The notes below the pieces were generated by a model, which was not told where the DNA came from, searched no databases, and was given only the letters and a program-made list of their open reading frames with translations. A stretch of DNA of 64,000 nt from Fidelibacterota bacterium. Lineage in GTDB: Bacteria > Pseudomonadota > Alphaproteobacteria > Rhodospirillales > Rhodospirillaceae. This document shows positions 46,881-54,760 of the stretch, in pieces. The position numbers and the translations under genes were made by a program. The stretch is from NCBI GenBank assembly GCA_947476275.1, contig CANJPQ010000002.1, forward strand, positions 124,001 to 188,000. The letters run 5' to 3'. Within the stretch, counting starts at the first letter, position 1. Each line of letters begins with the position of its first letter.

Positions 46881-46919
46881 AACAACAATGGCCCCCGAGC
46901 GTTTCCGCCCGGGGGCCAT
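46881..46919 (-). terminator. Intrinsic terminator after the TonB-dependent receptor gene
   Basis: Stem of 14 bp with one wobble (arms 46888-46901 and 46906-46919, 4-nt loop), followed in the minus-strand direction by TGTTGTT. It begins 14 nt past the receptor stop, so it should end that monocistronic transcript. Confidence 0.85.
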
Positions 46920-46932
46920 CGACGTCCGCAAT

Positions 46933-49383
46933 TTAGAACTTGAACGACACGTCCACGCCGTAGCGGCGCAGGGCACCCGGCGAGATGAACGCGCCGCCGA
47001 ATTCCGGCGCCGGGATCACTTCCGCCAAATGCTTTTCGTTCGCCAAGTTGGTGATCCAACCGGTGATCGACCAGTTGTCGCCCTGCACGCCGAGGCGTGC
47101 ATCGACCAGGGCGTAGGTGCTGCGCTGCTGCTTGCAGCCGTTACCGGGGACGCCGAACAGCGTCGGACGGTTCTGGCACTGCACCGGCGAGAACCAGGTC
47201 GGGCCGACGACGTTGAAGTCCACCCGCGCCAGCAAGTTGATGCTGCCGTAGACCGGCGTCAGGAACTGAGCGCCGCCGTTAATCGTGAAGTCGGCGGTGT
47301 AGGGCGACTTGTTGCCGACCGTGTCGGGACGCACCGTGGCCTTCTGGATGCGGCTCGACAGCAGGTTGCCGCCGGCGAACACCGAGAATTCCTTGGTGAG
47401 TTGCACGTTGGCGCTGGCTTCGGCGCCGTAGATGCGCACCTTGTCCAGGTTTTCGACGACGCGCAGCAGGCCGAACGGACCGACCACGAATTCGAACACC
47501 TGCATGTTGTGCACGTCGGTGTAGTAGCCGGCGAGCGTGAACTGCACATGGTTGTCGAAACCGCGCGCCTTAGCGCCGACCTCGAATGCGCTCGACCATT
47601 CCTTGCGGAACTGGTCTTTCACGCCGTAGCCCGCACCGAGCGGTGTGTTGATGAACAGTTTCACCGTCGCTTGTGAGCCCTGGCTGTTGAAGCCGCCCGA
47701 CTTGAAGCCGATGCCCCAGTTGCCATAAAGCGTGAGGTCGTCATTCGGCTTGTAGGTCAAGCTGACCTTCGGCTCGATTTGGCTGTACGTCTTCTGCTGC
47801 GGCGCGATCTGCCCCGTCGCATTGATCGCCGGATTTAGAGCCGGATTGATCGCCGCACCGCCGCCGAAACCGTCAGCAGGATTGAAGTCCAGGTAGGTCG
47901 TGCGGGCGTTGAACGGCACCAGACTGCGCACCTTGCGATTTTCGCTGTCGTAACGCAGGGCCACCGAGGCTTCGAGATCGTCCTGGATGTCGTAAGCGGC
48001 CGAGCCGAACACCGCGAACACATTGCTGGTGTACTTGTCGTCGAACAGCTGTTCGGTGGGATTCGCGCCGGTGGCCGGCACGTAAAGCTGCTGCACAACG
48101 CCTTTACCCTTGTCGATGCCGGTGTTCACACCGACTTCGCGGCTGATGTGCAGGCCATAGGCGCCGATCAGCCAGCGCGTACGATTGCTCGCCGGCGATG
48201 CGAAACGGATTTCGCCGGAGATATCGGACTGGTTACGCACCTGGAACTGTGTGCCGTCGCAAGCCGTCGGCGTGTAGGGGCCGAACAGCGACGCGCCGGG
48301 GTTCGGTCCGAGGCCTTGCGGCAGAGCGAGCTTGTAACCGCGCGCGAACAGGGTCGAGACGCTGGAGATGCACGTCGGGTCGGCATTGAAGAAGCCGAAC
48401 GCGCCCGACGTACCGTCGGCGGTGAAGCTGTTCTTCATGTCGGTGTAGAGCAACCACGCGGTGAGGGTGCCGGCGTCGGTTTCGTGGTCGACCTTGGCGG
48501 AAAACTCCCAGGTCTTCTGGAAGTTCTGCGGGCGGATGTTGTTCTCGAACACGAACTGGTGGGTGTTAACGTTCTCATTGAACAGCGGCTGATTCAGGAA
48601 GCCCGCAAACGCCGGCAGCGCGAACGCCGCGTTGAAGGCAATCGATGCGCCTTCGACAAAGCCATATCGCGCCTTGAGATCGACGGTGGTGGCATCATCC
48701 GGTGTGAGCACGAAGCGGCTCGACACGCCGTATTCCTTTTGGTCGTCGACGACCTTCGCGTTCAGGAACTTGTTGTTATAGAAGCCATCGGTCTTGCGGT
48801 AATTGGCATACAGGCCGCCGCCGACCTTGTCGCTGAGCGGGCCGCTGATGCCGCCGGAGAGAGCATAGGTGTTGTCGGACGCCGCCGTGCCGCGGGCTTC
48901 GCCTTCGAACTTGTCGCCCGGCTTCTTGGTGGTGACGATGATCGCACCGGCTGCGGCGTTACGTCCGTAGAGCGCGCCCTGCGGCCCCTTCAAGATCTCG
49001 ATCTGCTGCAGGTTCACGTACTCACGATTCACGGCAGCGGGATTGGTCAACAGGATGCCGTCAACGATGTAGGCGAAGCTGTTCTCGGCGTCGCGGGCGC
49101 CGTTGATGCCGCGGATGTTCACCTGTGTGTCGCCGACTTCTGCCGTGCCGGTGACGATGCTCACACCCGGCGTCATGGCGACGAAGTCCTGGGCGCGGTG
49201 GACACCGGCGTTCTGCAGCGTCTCAGTGGTGAAGGCCGTGATCGATGCCGGAACCTTTTCCAGAGATTCAGAGCGCTGGCGCGCCGTGACGATGATCTCT
49301 TCCATCTGTGCCATGGCCGGCGACGTCGCCAGCACGAGCGTGCTCGCCGCCAAGCTTAAGGCGGCCTTCAATCCGATCTTCAT
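46933..49383 (-). CDS. TonB-dependent outer-membrane receptor
   Basis: 816 aa. Signal peptide 1-25 (TSPAMA), TonB box EEIIVTA at about 28-34, plug domain (VPASITAFTTETLQNAGVHRAQDF, then IRGINGARDAENSFAYIVDGI and IEILKGPQGALYGRNAAAG), then a 22-strand beta-barrel ending in an aromatic residue (VDVSFKF). Imports large ligands such as siderophores, vitamin B12 or carbohydrates with TonB-ExbBD energy; the Sphingomonad/Caulobacter-type plug suggests plant or aromatic substrates but the ligand is unknown. GGGGAG precedes the ATG. No TonB or regulator gene is adjacent. Confidence 0.94.
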   Translation of the reverse strand: MKIGLKAALSLAASTLVLATSPAMAQMEEIIVTARQRSESLEKVPASITAFTTETLQNAGVHRAQDFVAMTPGVSIVTGTAEVGDTQVNIRGINGARDAENSFAYIVDGILLTNPAAVNREYVNLQQIEILKGPQGALYGRNAAAGAIIVTTKKPGDKFEGEARGTAASDNTYALSGGISGPLSDKVGGGLYANYRKTDGFYNNKFLNAKVVDDQKEYGVSSRFVLTPDDATTVDLKARYGFVEGASIAFNAAFALPAFAGFLNQPLFNENVNTHQFVFENNIRPQNFQKTWEFSAKVDHETDAGTLTAWLLYTDMKNSFTADGTSGAFGFFNADPTCISSVSTLFARGYKLALPQGLGPNPGASLFGPYTPTACDGTQFQVRNQSDISGEIRFASPASNRTRWLIGAYGLHISREVGVNTGIDKGKGVVQQLYVPATGANPTEQLFDDKYTSNVFAVFGSAAYDIQDDLEASVALRYDSENRKVRSLVPFNARTTYLDFNPADGFGGGAAINPALNPAINATGQIAPQQKTYSQIEPKVSLTYKPNDDLTLYGNWGIGFKSGGFNSQGSQATVKLFINTPLGAGYGVKDQFRKEWSSAFEVGAKARGFDNHVQFTLAGYYTDVHNMQVFEFVVGPFGLLRVVENLDKVRIYGAEASANVQLTKEFSVFAGGNLLSSRIQKATVRPDTVGNKSPYTADFTINGGAQFLTPVYGSINLLARVDFNVVGPTWFSPVQCQNRPTLFGVPGNGCKQQRSTYALVDARLGVQGDNWSITGWITNLANEKHLAEVIPAPEFGGAFISPGALRRYGVDVSFKF

Positions 49384-49444
49384 GTGTTAACTCCCCGGTT
49401 CAGCAACCATGCGTTCGTGCGCGGCAATTACCCACGGTCTTGGA

Positions 49445-49456
49445 GGGGTATACCCC
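49445..49456. promoter_or_regulatory. 12-bp palindrome upstream of the receptor gene
   Basis: GGGGTATACCCC is a perfect palindrome about 62 nt before the receptor ATG, in its presumed 5' untranslated region or promoter. It could be an operator; no evidence names a regulator. The rest of 49384-49650 has no gene. Confidence 0.35.
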
Positions 49457-49650
49457 CCATAACCACCCGCACAGCGAGAAAACTAGACCAGAATGTTTGT
49501 AAAGCAACGGGCTAGGGACTCAAAAGCGCGACACGAATTCGTTATTCGCTACGGTGTGGCGCGTCCGGCACAGAAAACGCCCGCTGTATGGAGCCCACGC
49601 CGCGTGTTGGTCTCGTGTTTCCAAATAAGCGCGACGGGGTGAGCAGAATT

Positions 49651-51435
49651 TCAGCGGATCGGCCCCATCTTCGAAAGTCCCTGCCGGGCCCGCCGGCTCA
49701 TACCCTCCAGGACGGTCTCGAGCTGGGCGGTGAAACGGCTGCTGTCGAACAGTGTCGCGCTTGCGCGTTTGAGGGCCAGACCCGCACGCAGTTCCACCAT
49801 CCGCGCGGGATCATTGGCGAGATCGATAGCGAGGTCTCGATAGCTCGCCAAGTCGCGCACGACCAAGTCGGCAAGTCCCAAAGAAGTGACCATGCTTGCT
49901 GCCATATTGGAAACGTAGGTGTCGCCGGCGCAGGTCAGCACCGGCAGCCCGGCCCACAGCACATCGGCGATGGTCGAGCCGCCGTTATAGGGAAAGCAGT
50001 CGAGAAACAGGTCGGCGCTGGCCAACCGGTCGAAATACTCGGCACGGTCGCCCGCGACCGTGAATACCATCCGTTCTGCTGGAATGCCGGCGCGCGCGGC
50101 CTCATTCCGCAGGCGCGCCTGGGAGCCGGGTACTTGGTCGCGTAGCCAGAGGACGCCATGCGGAACCGCGCGCAAGATGTCCATCCATACTTTGAAAACG
50201 TGCGGCGTGATCTTTGTCGTGTTGTTGAAGACACAGAATACGAACGCGCGCTCCGGCAGGGACCAGCGCGTGCGATCCGACACGCGTTGCGGCGGCGGAG
50301 CATCCGGATCGATGTTGAAGCACACCTCAGGCAGATAAGCCGGTGCTTCCGAGTAGTGAGCCTGCTGGGCCGGTGCAGTCATGATTTCGTCGGTCAGGAT
50401 GTAGTCGTAGGCCGGGCTTCCGCTTGTGCCGCTCATGCCAAGATAGTTCACCTGCACGGGCGCCGGGCGGCGCGCGACGATCCGCGGTCGCGCGCCCTCG
50501 GTGTATCCGCCCAAGTCGATCAGGATCTCGACCCGGTCGTTCTGAATGCGCGCCGCGGCGTCGGCGTCGCTGGATTGATGCAAATCGACAAAGTGCTCGG
50601 GCGCGGCGCGCAGACGGCGCGACAGCGGATCGGTGTCTTCCCGCCGGATGGAATACGCGAACACCTCGAAACGTGTCCGGTCGTGGTGTTCGAGGATGCC
50701 TGCGATCAAGCGTCCCACCGGATGATTGCCGAAATCCGCGGATAGGTATCCGATCCGGATCCTGTCGCCGGCCTTCACGTTGTGGCGCGGCGTTGCGAGG
50801 CTATGGTCGATCTGCCGGCCATAGGCTTCCGCAGCACGGCGCTGGTCCGCCGCGCTCAATCCTGGAATCAGGTAGCAGATCGCCGGGTCTAGATCGGGGA
50901 CGCCGCGGTCGATCAGTGCGCGAATCCAGCTAATGCTCTGATCGAACACAGACCAATCGGCAATGGATTGGCGGAGGATAAAGCACAGCCCCTCGGTTTG
51001 ACCGGTTGCCGCGTTCTTGTTCCGCGCCTCGTCGAGCGTGGCGATGGCATGCTCGCGTGCGCCGGCGCCCCAGAGCGCCATCGACAGTGCGCGGTAGCCT
51101 TCCGTCAGACGCGGCTGGAGATCGATCGCCCGGCGAAGATGAATGATCGCGGGCTTAAGGACGTTCAGACCTTGCAGTGCTACGCCGAAGTAGAACAGGC
51201 TCGCTGCGTTGTCGGGCTCGGCCGCGACGACCTTCTCGAGATGCTGCACAGCATCAGCGAAACGTCCGGTGCGGCAGAGGACTTCGCCCAGACCCACCAT
51301 GAGGACAAGCGTGCCAGGCGCCTCGCGCAGTGCGTCTGTCAGAAGTGCGATTGCCTCCGCGGGGCGGCCGGCGTCGAGGCGTTTGCGCGCATCGGCGCAG
51401 ATGTCCGCTTCAGTCCTCCCCGGTTCGCCCGCCAC
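49651..51435 (-). CDS. TPR O-GlcNAc-transferase/SPINDLY-like glycosyltransferase
   Basis: 594 aa, no signal peptide. About three N-terminal TPRs (residues 15-150), a spacer, then the GT41 C-terminal catalytic region (about 225-585): RIGYLSADFGNHPVGRLIAGIL, ILIDLGGYTEGARPRIVARRPAPVQVNYLGM, FNNTTKITPHVFKVWMDIL, and LFLDCFPYNGGSTIADVLWAGLPV (UDP-sugar binding). Related proteins transfer GlcNAc or fucose to Ser/Thr of proteins, including flagellins and adhesins in bacteria. GTG 51435 start. Target not identifiable; no flagellin or adhesin lies nearby. Confidence 0.9.
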   Translation of the reverse strand: MAGEPGRTEADICADARKRLDAGRPAEAIALLTDALREAPGTLVLMVGLGEVLCRTGRFADAVQHLEKVVAAEPDNAASLFYFGVALQGLNVLKPAIIHLRRAIDLQPRLTEGYRALSMALWGAGAREHAIATLDEARNKNAATGQTEGLCFILRQSIADWSVFDQSISWIRALIDRGVPDLDPAICYLIPGLSAADQRRAAEAYGRQIDHSLATPRHNVKAGDRIRIGYLSADFGNHPVGRLIAGILEHHDRTRFEVFAYSIRREDTDPLSRRLRAAPEHFVDLHQSSDADAAARIQNDRVEILIDLGGYTEGARPRIVARRPAPVQVNYLGMSGTSGSPAYDYILTDEIMTAPAQQAHYSEAPAYLPEVCFNIDPDAPPPQRVSDRTRWSLPERAFVFCVFNNTTKITPHVFKVWMDILRAVPHGVLWLRDQVPGSQARLRNEAARAGIPAERMVFTVAGDRAEYFDRLASADLFLDCFPYNGGSTIADVLWAGLPVLTCAGDTYVSNMAASMVTSLGLADLVVRDLASYRDLAIDLANDPARMVELRAGLALKRASATLFDSSRFTAQLETVLEGMSRRARQGLSKMGPIR

Positions 51436-51525
51436 CGCCGCACCCTTGTCACTTCGCCCTAGACGCCAACGCCGGCGATTACGTGCGCGGACTATAGCGG
51501 GGTGACATGCGCCGTGTCCGCGTCC

Positions 51526-52662
51526 TCAGAAGGCAAAAAGCGACAATTGCGTTCCAGCGGTGTGGGGCACCCGGAATTGCGTCGTATCCAGCGCAAAGGA
51601 TCGTGCGGTCTTGTTCAGGCCGAGCTTGGTGCAGGCAATCCGGAAGCGGTCGCGAATCATCTCGACAATGGGTCCGACGCCATGCATGCGCGTGCCCCAT
51701 TCCGGATCATAGTCTTTTCCGCCGCGCATGGTGCGAATCAGGCTCATGACGCGGGTGGCGCGTTCAGGCACCTCCGCATCCAGCCACTCGCGGAACAAAT
51801 CCTTCACTTCGATCGGCAGCCGCAGCATCACGTAGCCGGCTTCCGCCACGCCCATGTCGCGGGCGGCGGTCAGAACGCTTTCCATCTCATGATCGTTCAG
51901 GCCCGGGATCGTCGGCGCGAACATCACCGCGGTCGGAATGCCCGCTTCGTGTAAGGCCCTTAAGGCAGCGAGCCGGCGCGTTGGCGTCGAGGCGCGGGGT
52001 TCCATTCTGCGGCAGAGATGTGCATCCAGCGACGTCACCGACAGCGCCACGCGCGCCAGCCCCTTGGCGGCCATCGGCGCCAGGATATCGATATCGCGCA
52101 TCACCAGCGCGGACTTGGTGACGATACTCACCGGATGATTGAAGCGCGCCAGCACTTCCAGAACGCTGCGGGTGATCTGGTATTGCCGTTCGATCGGCTG
52201 ATAGGGGTCGGTATTGGTGCCCATCGCCATCGTGCGCGGCTGGTACTTGGGCGCCCGCAGGGCCTTGTCGAGCAGCGCCGCCGCCTCGGGCTTGGCGAAC
52301 AGGCGACTCTCGAAATCCAGGCCCGGCGACATGCCGAGGTAAGCGTGCGTCGGCCGCGCGAAGCAGTAGATGCAGCCGTGCTCGCAGCCCCGGTAGGGGT
52401 TGATCGACCGGTCGAAGCCGATATCGGGGGAGGTATTGCGGGCGATGATCGTTCGGGTCGCGTCCACCTGGACGGTGGTGCGCAGGGGCGGGGCCGGCAC
52501 GTCCATATTGTCCCAGCCGTCGTCGGCGTATTCACGGGCCTCCGGCTCAAAGCGGCCAGCGGCATTGCTGACGGCACCGCGCCCACGTCGGGCGTCGGGA
52601 TGGGGACGGGTGGTGCCCTCCCAGGCGGGGCCGGAGGGCCGGTGGGCGACGGTTCCATGCAT
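51526..52662 (-). CDS. PA0069-family radical SAM protein
   Basis: 378 aa. Radical SAM cluster motif CEHGCIYC gives C93, C97 and C100. The preceding RSINPYRGCEHGCIYCFARPTHAYLG and the following MAMGTNTDPYQPIERQYQ are the PA0069 (spore-photoproduct-lyase-related) signature. Reductively cleaves SAM to make a radical; the physiological reaction is unknown. A tail of QLSLFAF closes the protein. No partner gene identified. Confidence 0.9.
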   Translation of the reverse strand: MHGTVAHRPSGPAWEGTTRPHPDARRGRGAVSNAAGRFEPEAREYADDGWDNMDVPAPPLRTTVQVDATRTIIARNTSPDIGFDRSINPYRGCEHGCIYCFARPTHAYLGMSPGLDFESRLFAKPEAAALLDKALRAPKYQPRTMAMGTNTDPYQPIERQYQITRSVLEVLARFNHPVSIVTKSALVMRDIDILAPMAAKGLARVALSVTSLDAHLCRRMEPRASTPTRRLAALRALHEAGIPTAVMFAPTIPGLNDHEMESVLTAARDMGVAEAGYVMLRLPIEVKDLFREWLDAEVPERATRVMSLIRTMRGGKDYDPEWGTRMHGVGPIVEMIRDRFRIACTKLGLNKTARSFALDTTQFRVPHTAGTQLSLFAF

Positions 52663-52735
52663 GCGGGAACCTTAGGCCTCCTGTGAGAACAAAACAAGAA
52701 CTAACCACGAGGGCTCGGGCCCAGAAATGGAAAAC

Positions 52736-52765
52736 CCCGGACAGGATCGGGGGGTCCTGTCCGGG
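52736..52765 (-). terminator. Probable terminator of the PepSY-like operon
   Basis: Perfect 11-bp inverted repeat (52736-52746 and 52755-52765, 8-nt loop) followed on the minus strand by GTTTTCC. The T tract is short. It lies about 87 nt past the stop at 52852. The rest of 52663-52851 carries no gene. Confidence 0.6.
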
Positions 52766-52851
52766 CCTTGAACCCGGCCTGCAGTCCGAGGGGAGGATGC
52801 CGGAGCGAGAGGGGCTTCGTTCCGTGCGGCCGGGTCTGGTGCTCCTGTGGT

Positions 52852-53691
52852 CTAGGCCGCCTTGTGGGCGCGGCCGGTGTGGCGGCTCATCTCGCGGCGG
52901 ATCACCAGGGCGTTGTCCTGGGTGACGATCTCCACCGTCAGGGTATCGGCGTCTTTCTCCTTCACCGCGCCCACCTTAAGGCGGGGGTTCCCGACCATAA
53001 CGAGGGCGGCTTCGGCGAGTTTCTTGCCTTGATCGGGCGTTAACTTGAGATCGCGACCCGGTTCGCCGGCGATCATGGCGAGCGCGCCGGTCAGACCGCC
53101 GCCAAGGCGCTGGCCTTGCATTCCGCCCATGCCCATCCCGCCGCCCATGCCACCTGGTCCGCCGGGCCCGCCGCGCATCTGGAAGGGGCGGCCACCGCCG
53201 TGGTCGCCATCCGTGCGCGGGTCGTTGCCGCGCTGCGCAATGCGCTGGTCCTGCTGCGTCTTGCAGCGTTCGAGCAGGTTGGCCGGAAGGCCGGTCTTCA
53301 TAGAGATCTCGCGGGTGGTGACAAGAGAACCGGACGTGGTGACGATGTCGACTTCGACGACGTCGCCTTTGGCGCGGGTCTTGCCGACCTTCAGATTGGG
53401 CTCGCCGCTTTGCGCCAAACGGCCGGCGAGGATGTCGTGGATCTGATCGGCGGTCAGATGCCGATCGGTCTTTTCCAAGCGCTCGGCAAGACGCTCACAG
53501 CGATCACCGCCGCCGCGCGGCCCCATGCCACGGGGACCGTCAGCGCCCATTCTCTGAATCTGAGGCCCGCCCTGCATTTGCGCGATCTGCATGTCGTCCT
53601 CGGCTCGCACGGCGAACGCGCTCGCACAGGTTAGACCCACGCCGGCCAGGCCGGCCAGGAGTGGGGTAGATTTGAGGGAGAAGACACGCAT
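52852..53691 (-). CDS. Secreted protein with duplicated PepSY-like domains
   Basis: 279 aa. Signal peptide about 1-30 (FAVRA), a Gln/Met/Gly/Arg-rich linker (31-62), C65 and C143, then two similar modules: about 79-134 (LTADQIHDIL...VVEVDIVTTSGSLVTTREISMKTG) and about 217-273 (LTPDQGKKLAEAAL...LTVEIVTQDNALVIRREMSRHTG). Between them is a Gly/Met-rich run (about 174-196). Helix then strands ending in TG is the PepSY outline; the family itself is not certain. Methionine clusters hint at a metal. It lies downstream of a 24-aa gene and faces the two-component genes. GAGGAG precedes the ATG. Confidence 0.7.
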   Translation of the reverse strand: MRVFSLKSTPLLAGLAGVGLTCASAFAVRAEDDMQIAQMQGGPQIQRMGADGPRGMGPRGGGDRCERLAERLEKTDRHLTADQIHDILAGRLAQSGEPNLKVGKTRAKGDVVEVDIVTTSGSLVTTREISMKTGLPANLLERCKTQQDQRIAQRGNDPRTDGDHGGGRPFQMRGGPGGPGGMGGGMGMGGMQGQRLGGGLTGALAMIAGEPGRDLKLTPDQGKKLAEAALVMVGNPRLKVGAVKEKDADTLTVEIVTQDNALVIRREMSRHTGRAHKAA

Positions 53692-53716
53692 TACTTGGAA
53701 CTCCTCTGGGGGTTGG

Positions 53717-53791
53717 TTAGCGCTCGCAACTGGTAGACCAGCCTGCGAACAGGGCAGTGAGGACGATGATCGGCAGCATCAAGATCGACAT
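53717..53791 (-). CDS. 24-aa hydrophobic microprotein upstream of the PepSY-like gene
   Basis: A 24-codon frame whose ATG follows AGAGAGG by 5 nt. The product is one hydrophobic helix (MSILMLPIIVLTALFAGW) with a polar, Cys-containing tail (STSCER), typical of a membrane microprotein; it is too short for usual gene calling. It ends 25 nt before the next ATG on the same strand. It may regulate the neighbouring sensor kinase or act as a translated leader; both are inference. Confidence 0.55.
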   Translation of the reverse strand: MSILMLPIIVLTALFAGWSTSCER

Positions 53792-53854
53792 GGGAACCTC
53801 TCTTCTCGGGCCAGACCCAGCGTCCAGCCGATGGAGGGTATTTGAGGCCCCGCC

Positions 53855-53913
53855 TGTAACCTCGGCATGTCGCCGCATGTCCGGCGGCAGAGATAAGTGT
53901 AACGCCCAGTAAC
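53855..53913. promoter_or_regulatory. GTAAC direct-repeat array, possible OmpR-type operator
   Basis: TGTAAC at 53898-53903 and AGTAAC at 53908-53913 form a direct repeat of GTAAC with exactly 10 bp periodicity (5-bp spacer); a third TGTAAC sits at 53855-53860. Spacing of one helical turn is the classic footprint of OmpR-family response-regulator dimers. The array lies between the divergent PepSY-like operon and the two-component genes, so it may serve either or both. A TACACT -10-like hexamer is at 53986-53991. Confidence 0.5.
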
Positions 53914-54025
53914 CTCAGGCCCTGTATTTACAACGTGTTGCCGAATAAGTGCCGCGGCTTCCTTTCTAGACGATATCTCGGTTGCTACACTCCGCCCGCG
54001 AGCCGCCGCTTTAGGAAGACACACA

Positions 54026-54760
54026 TTGTCGATCATCTCTGAAACGCCGAAGCCCCATATCCTTATCGTCGACGACGATTCGGAGATCCGCGACCTGCTC
54101 AGTCGCTTTCTTTCGAAGCACGACTTCCGCGTCACCACAGCGAAAGACGGCCGTGAAATGGAGCAGGCACTGAAGGATTGGGCGATCGATCTGATCGTCC
54201 TCGACCTTATGCTGCCCGGCGACGACGGACTGACTCTGTGCCGACGCGTGCGCGCGGACTCCTTCGTGCCGATCATCATGCTGACGGCAATGGCGGAAGA
54301 CGTGGACCGCATCATCGGGCTCGAGGTCGGCGCCGACGACTATCTCCCGAAGCCGTTCAACCCGCGCGAGCTGGCGGCGCGGATCAAGGCCGTGCTGCGC
54401 CGCGTGTCGGCGCCGCCGGTGCCGACGGCTGCGGATGCGGAGGCGGAGAAGCTCGCCTTTGCGGGATTCGAACTCGAGCAATCCACGCGCACGTTGCGGC
54501 GCGGCCCGGAGGCGATCCCGCTTACCGCCGGCGAATACGACCTCTTGGTGGCATTCGTTGAGCATCCCCGCCGCGTGTTGAACCGCGATCAGCTGCTCGA
54601 CATGGCGCGCGGCCGCGCCGCAATCCCGTTCGACCGTTCCATCGACGTGCAAGTCGGCCGCCTGCGGAAGAAGATCGAGGTCGATGCGAAGAACCCCGCC
54701 CTGATTAAGACCGTGCGCGGCGGCGGATATATGTTCACGGCCGAGGTCGTGCGTGGCTAA
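54026..54760 (+). CDS. OmpR-family response regulator
   Basis: 244 aa. Receiver domain about 10-125 with acidic pair D16-D17, phospho-acceptor D60 (IVLDLMLPG), T87 and K109 (LPKP); DNA-binding winged helix about 148-240 (LTAGEYDLLVAFVEHPRRVLNRDQLL...RSIDVQVGRLRKKIE...KTVRGGGYMF). TTG at 54026 is the probable start, with AGGAAG 8 nt upstream. The gene overlaps the kinase by 8 nt. Signal and targets are unknown; the adjacent GTAAC array is a candidate target. Confidence 0.93.
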   Translation: MSIISETPKPHILIVDDDSEIRDLLSRFLSKHDFRVTTAKDGREMEQALKDWAIDLIVLDLMLPGDDGLTLCRRVRADSFVPIIMLTAMAEDVDRIIGLEVGADDYLPKPFNPRELAARIKAVLRRVSAPPVPTAADAEAEKLAFAGFELEQSTRTLRRGPEAIPLTAGEYDLLVAFVEHPRRVLNRDQLLDMARGRAAIPFDRSIDVQVGRLRKKIEVDAKNPALIKTVRGGGYMFTAEVVRG

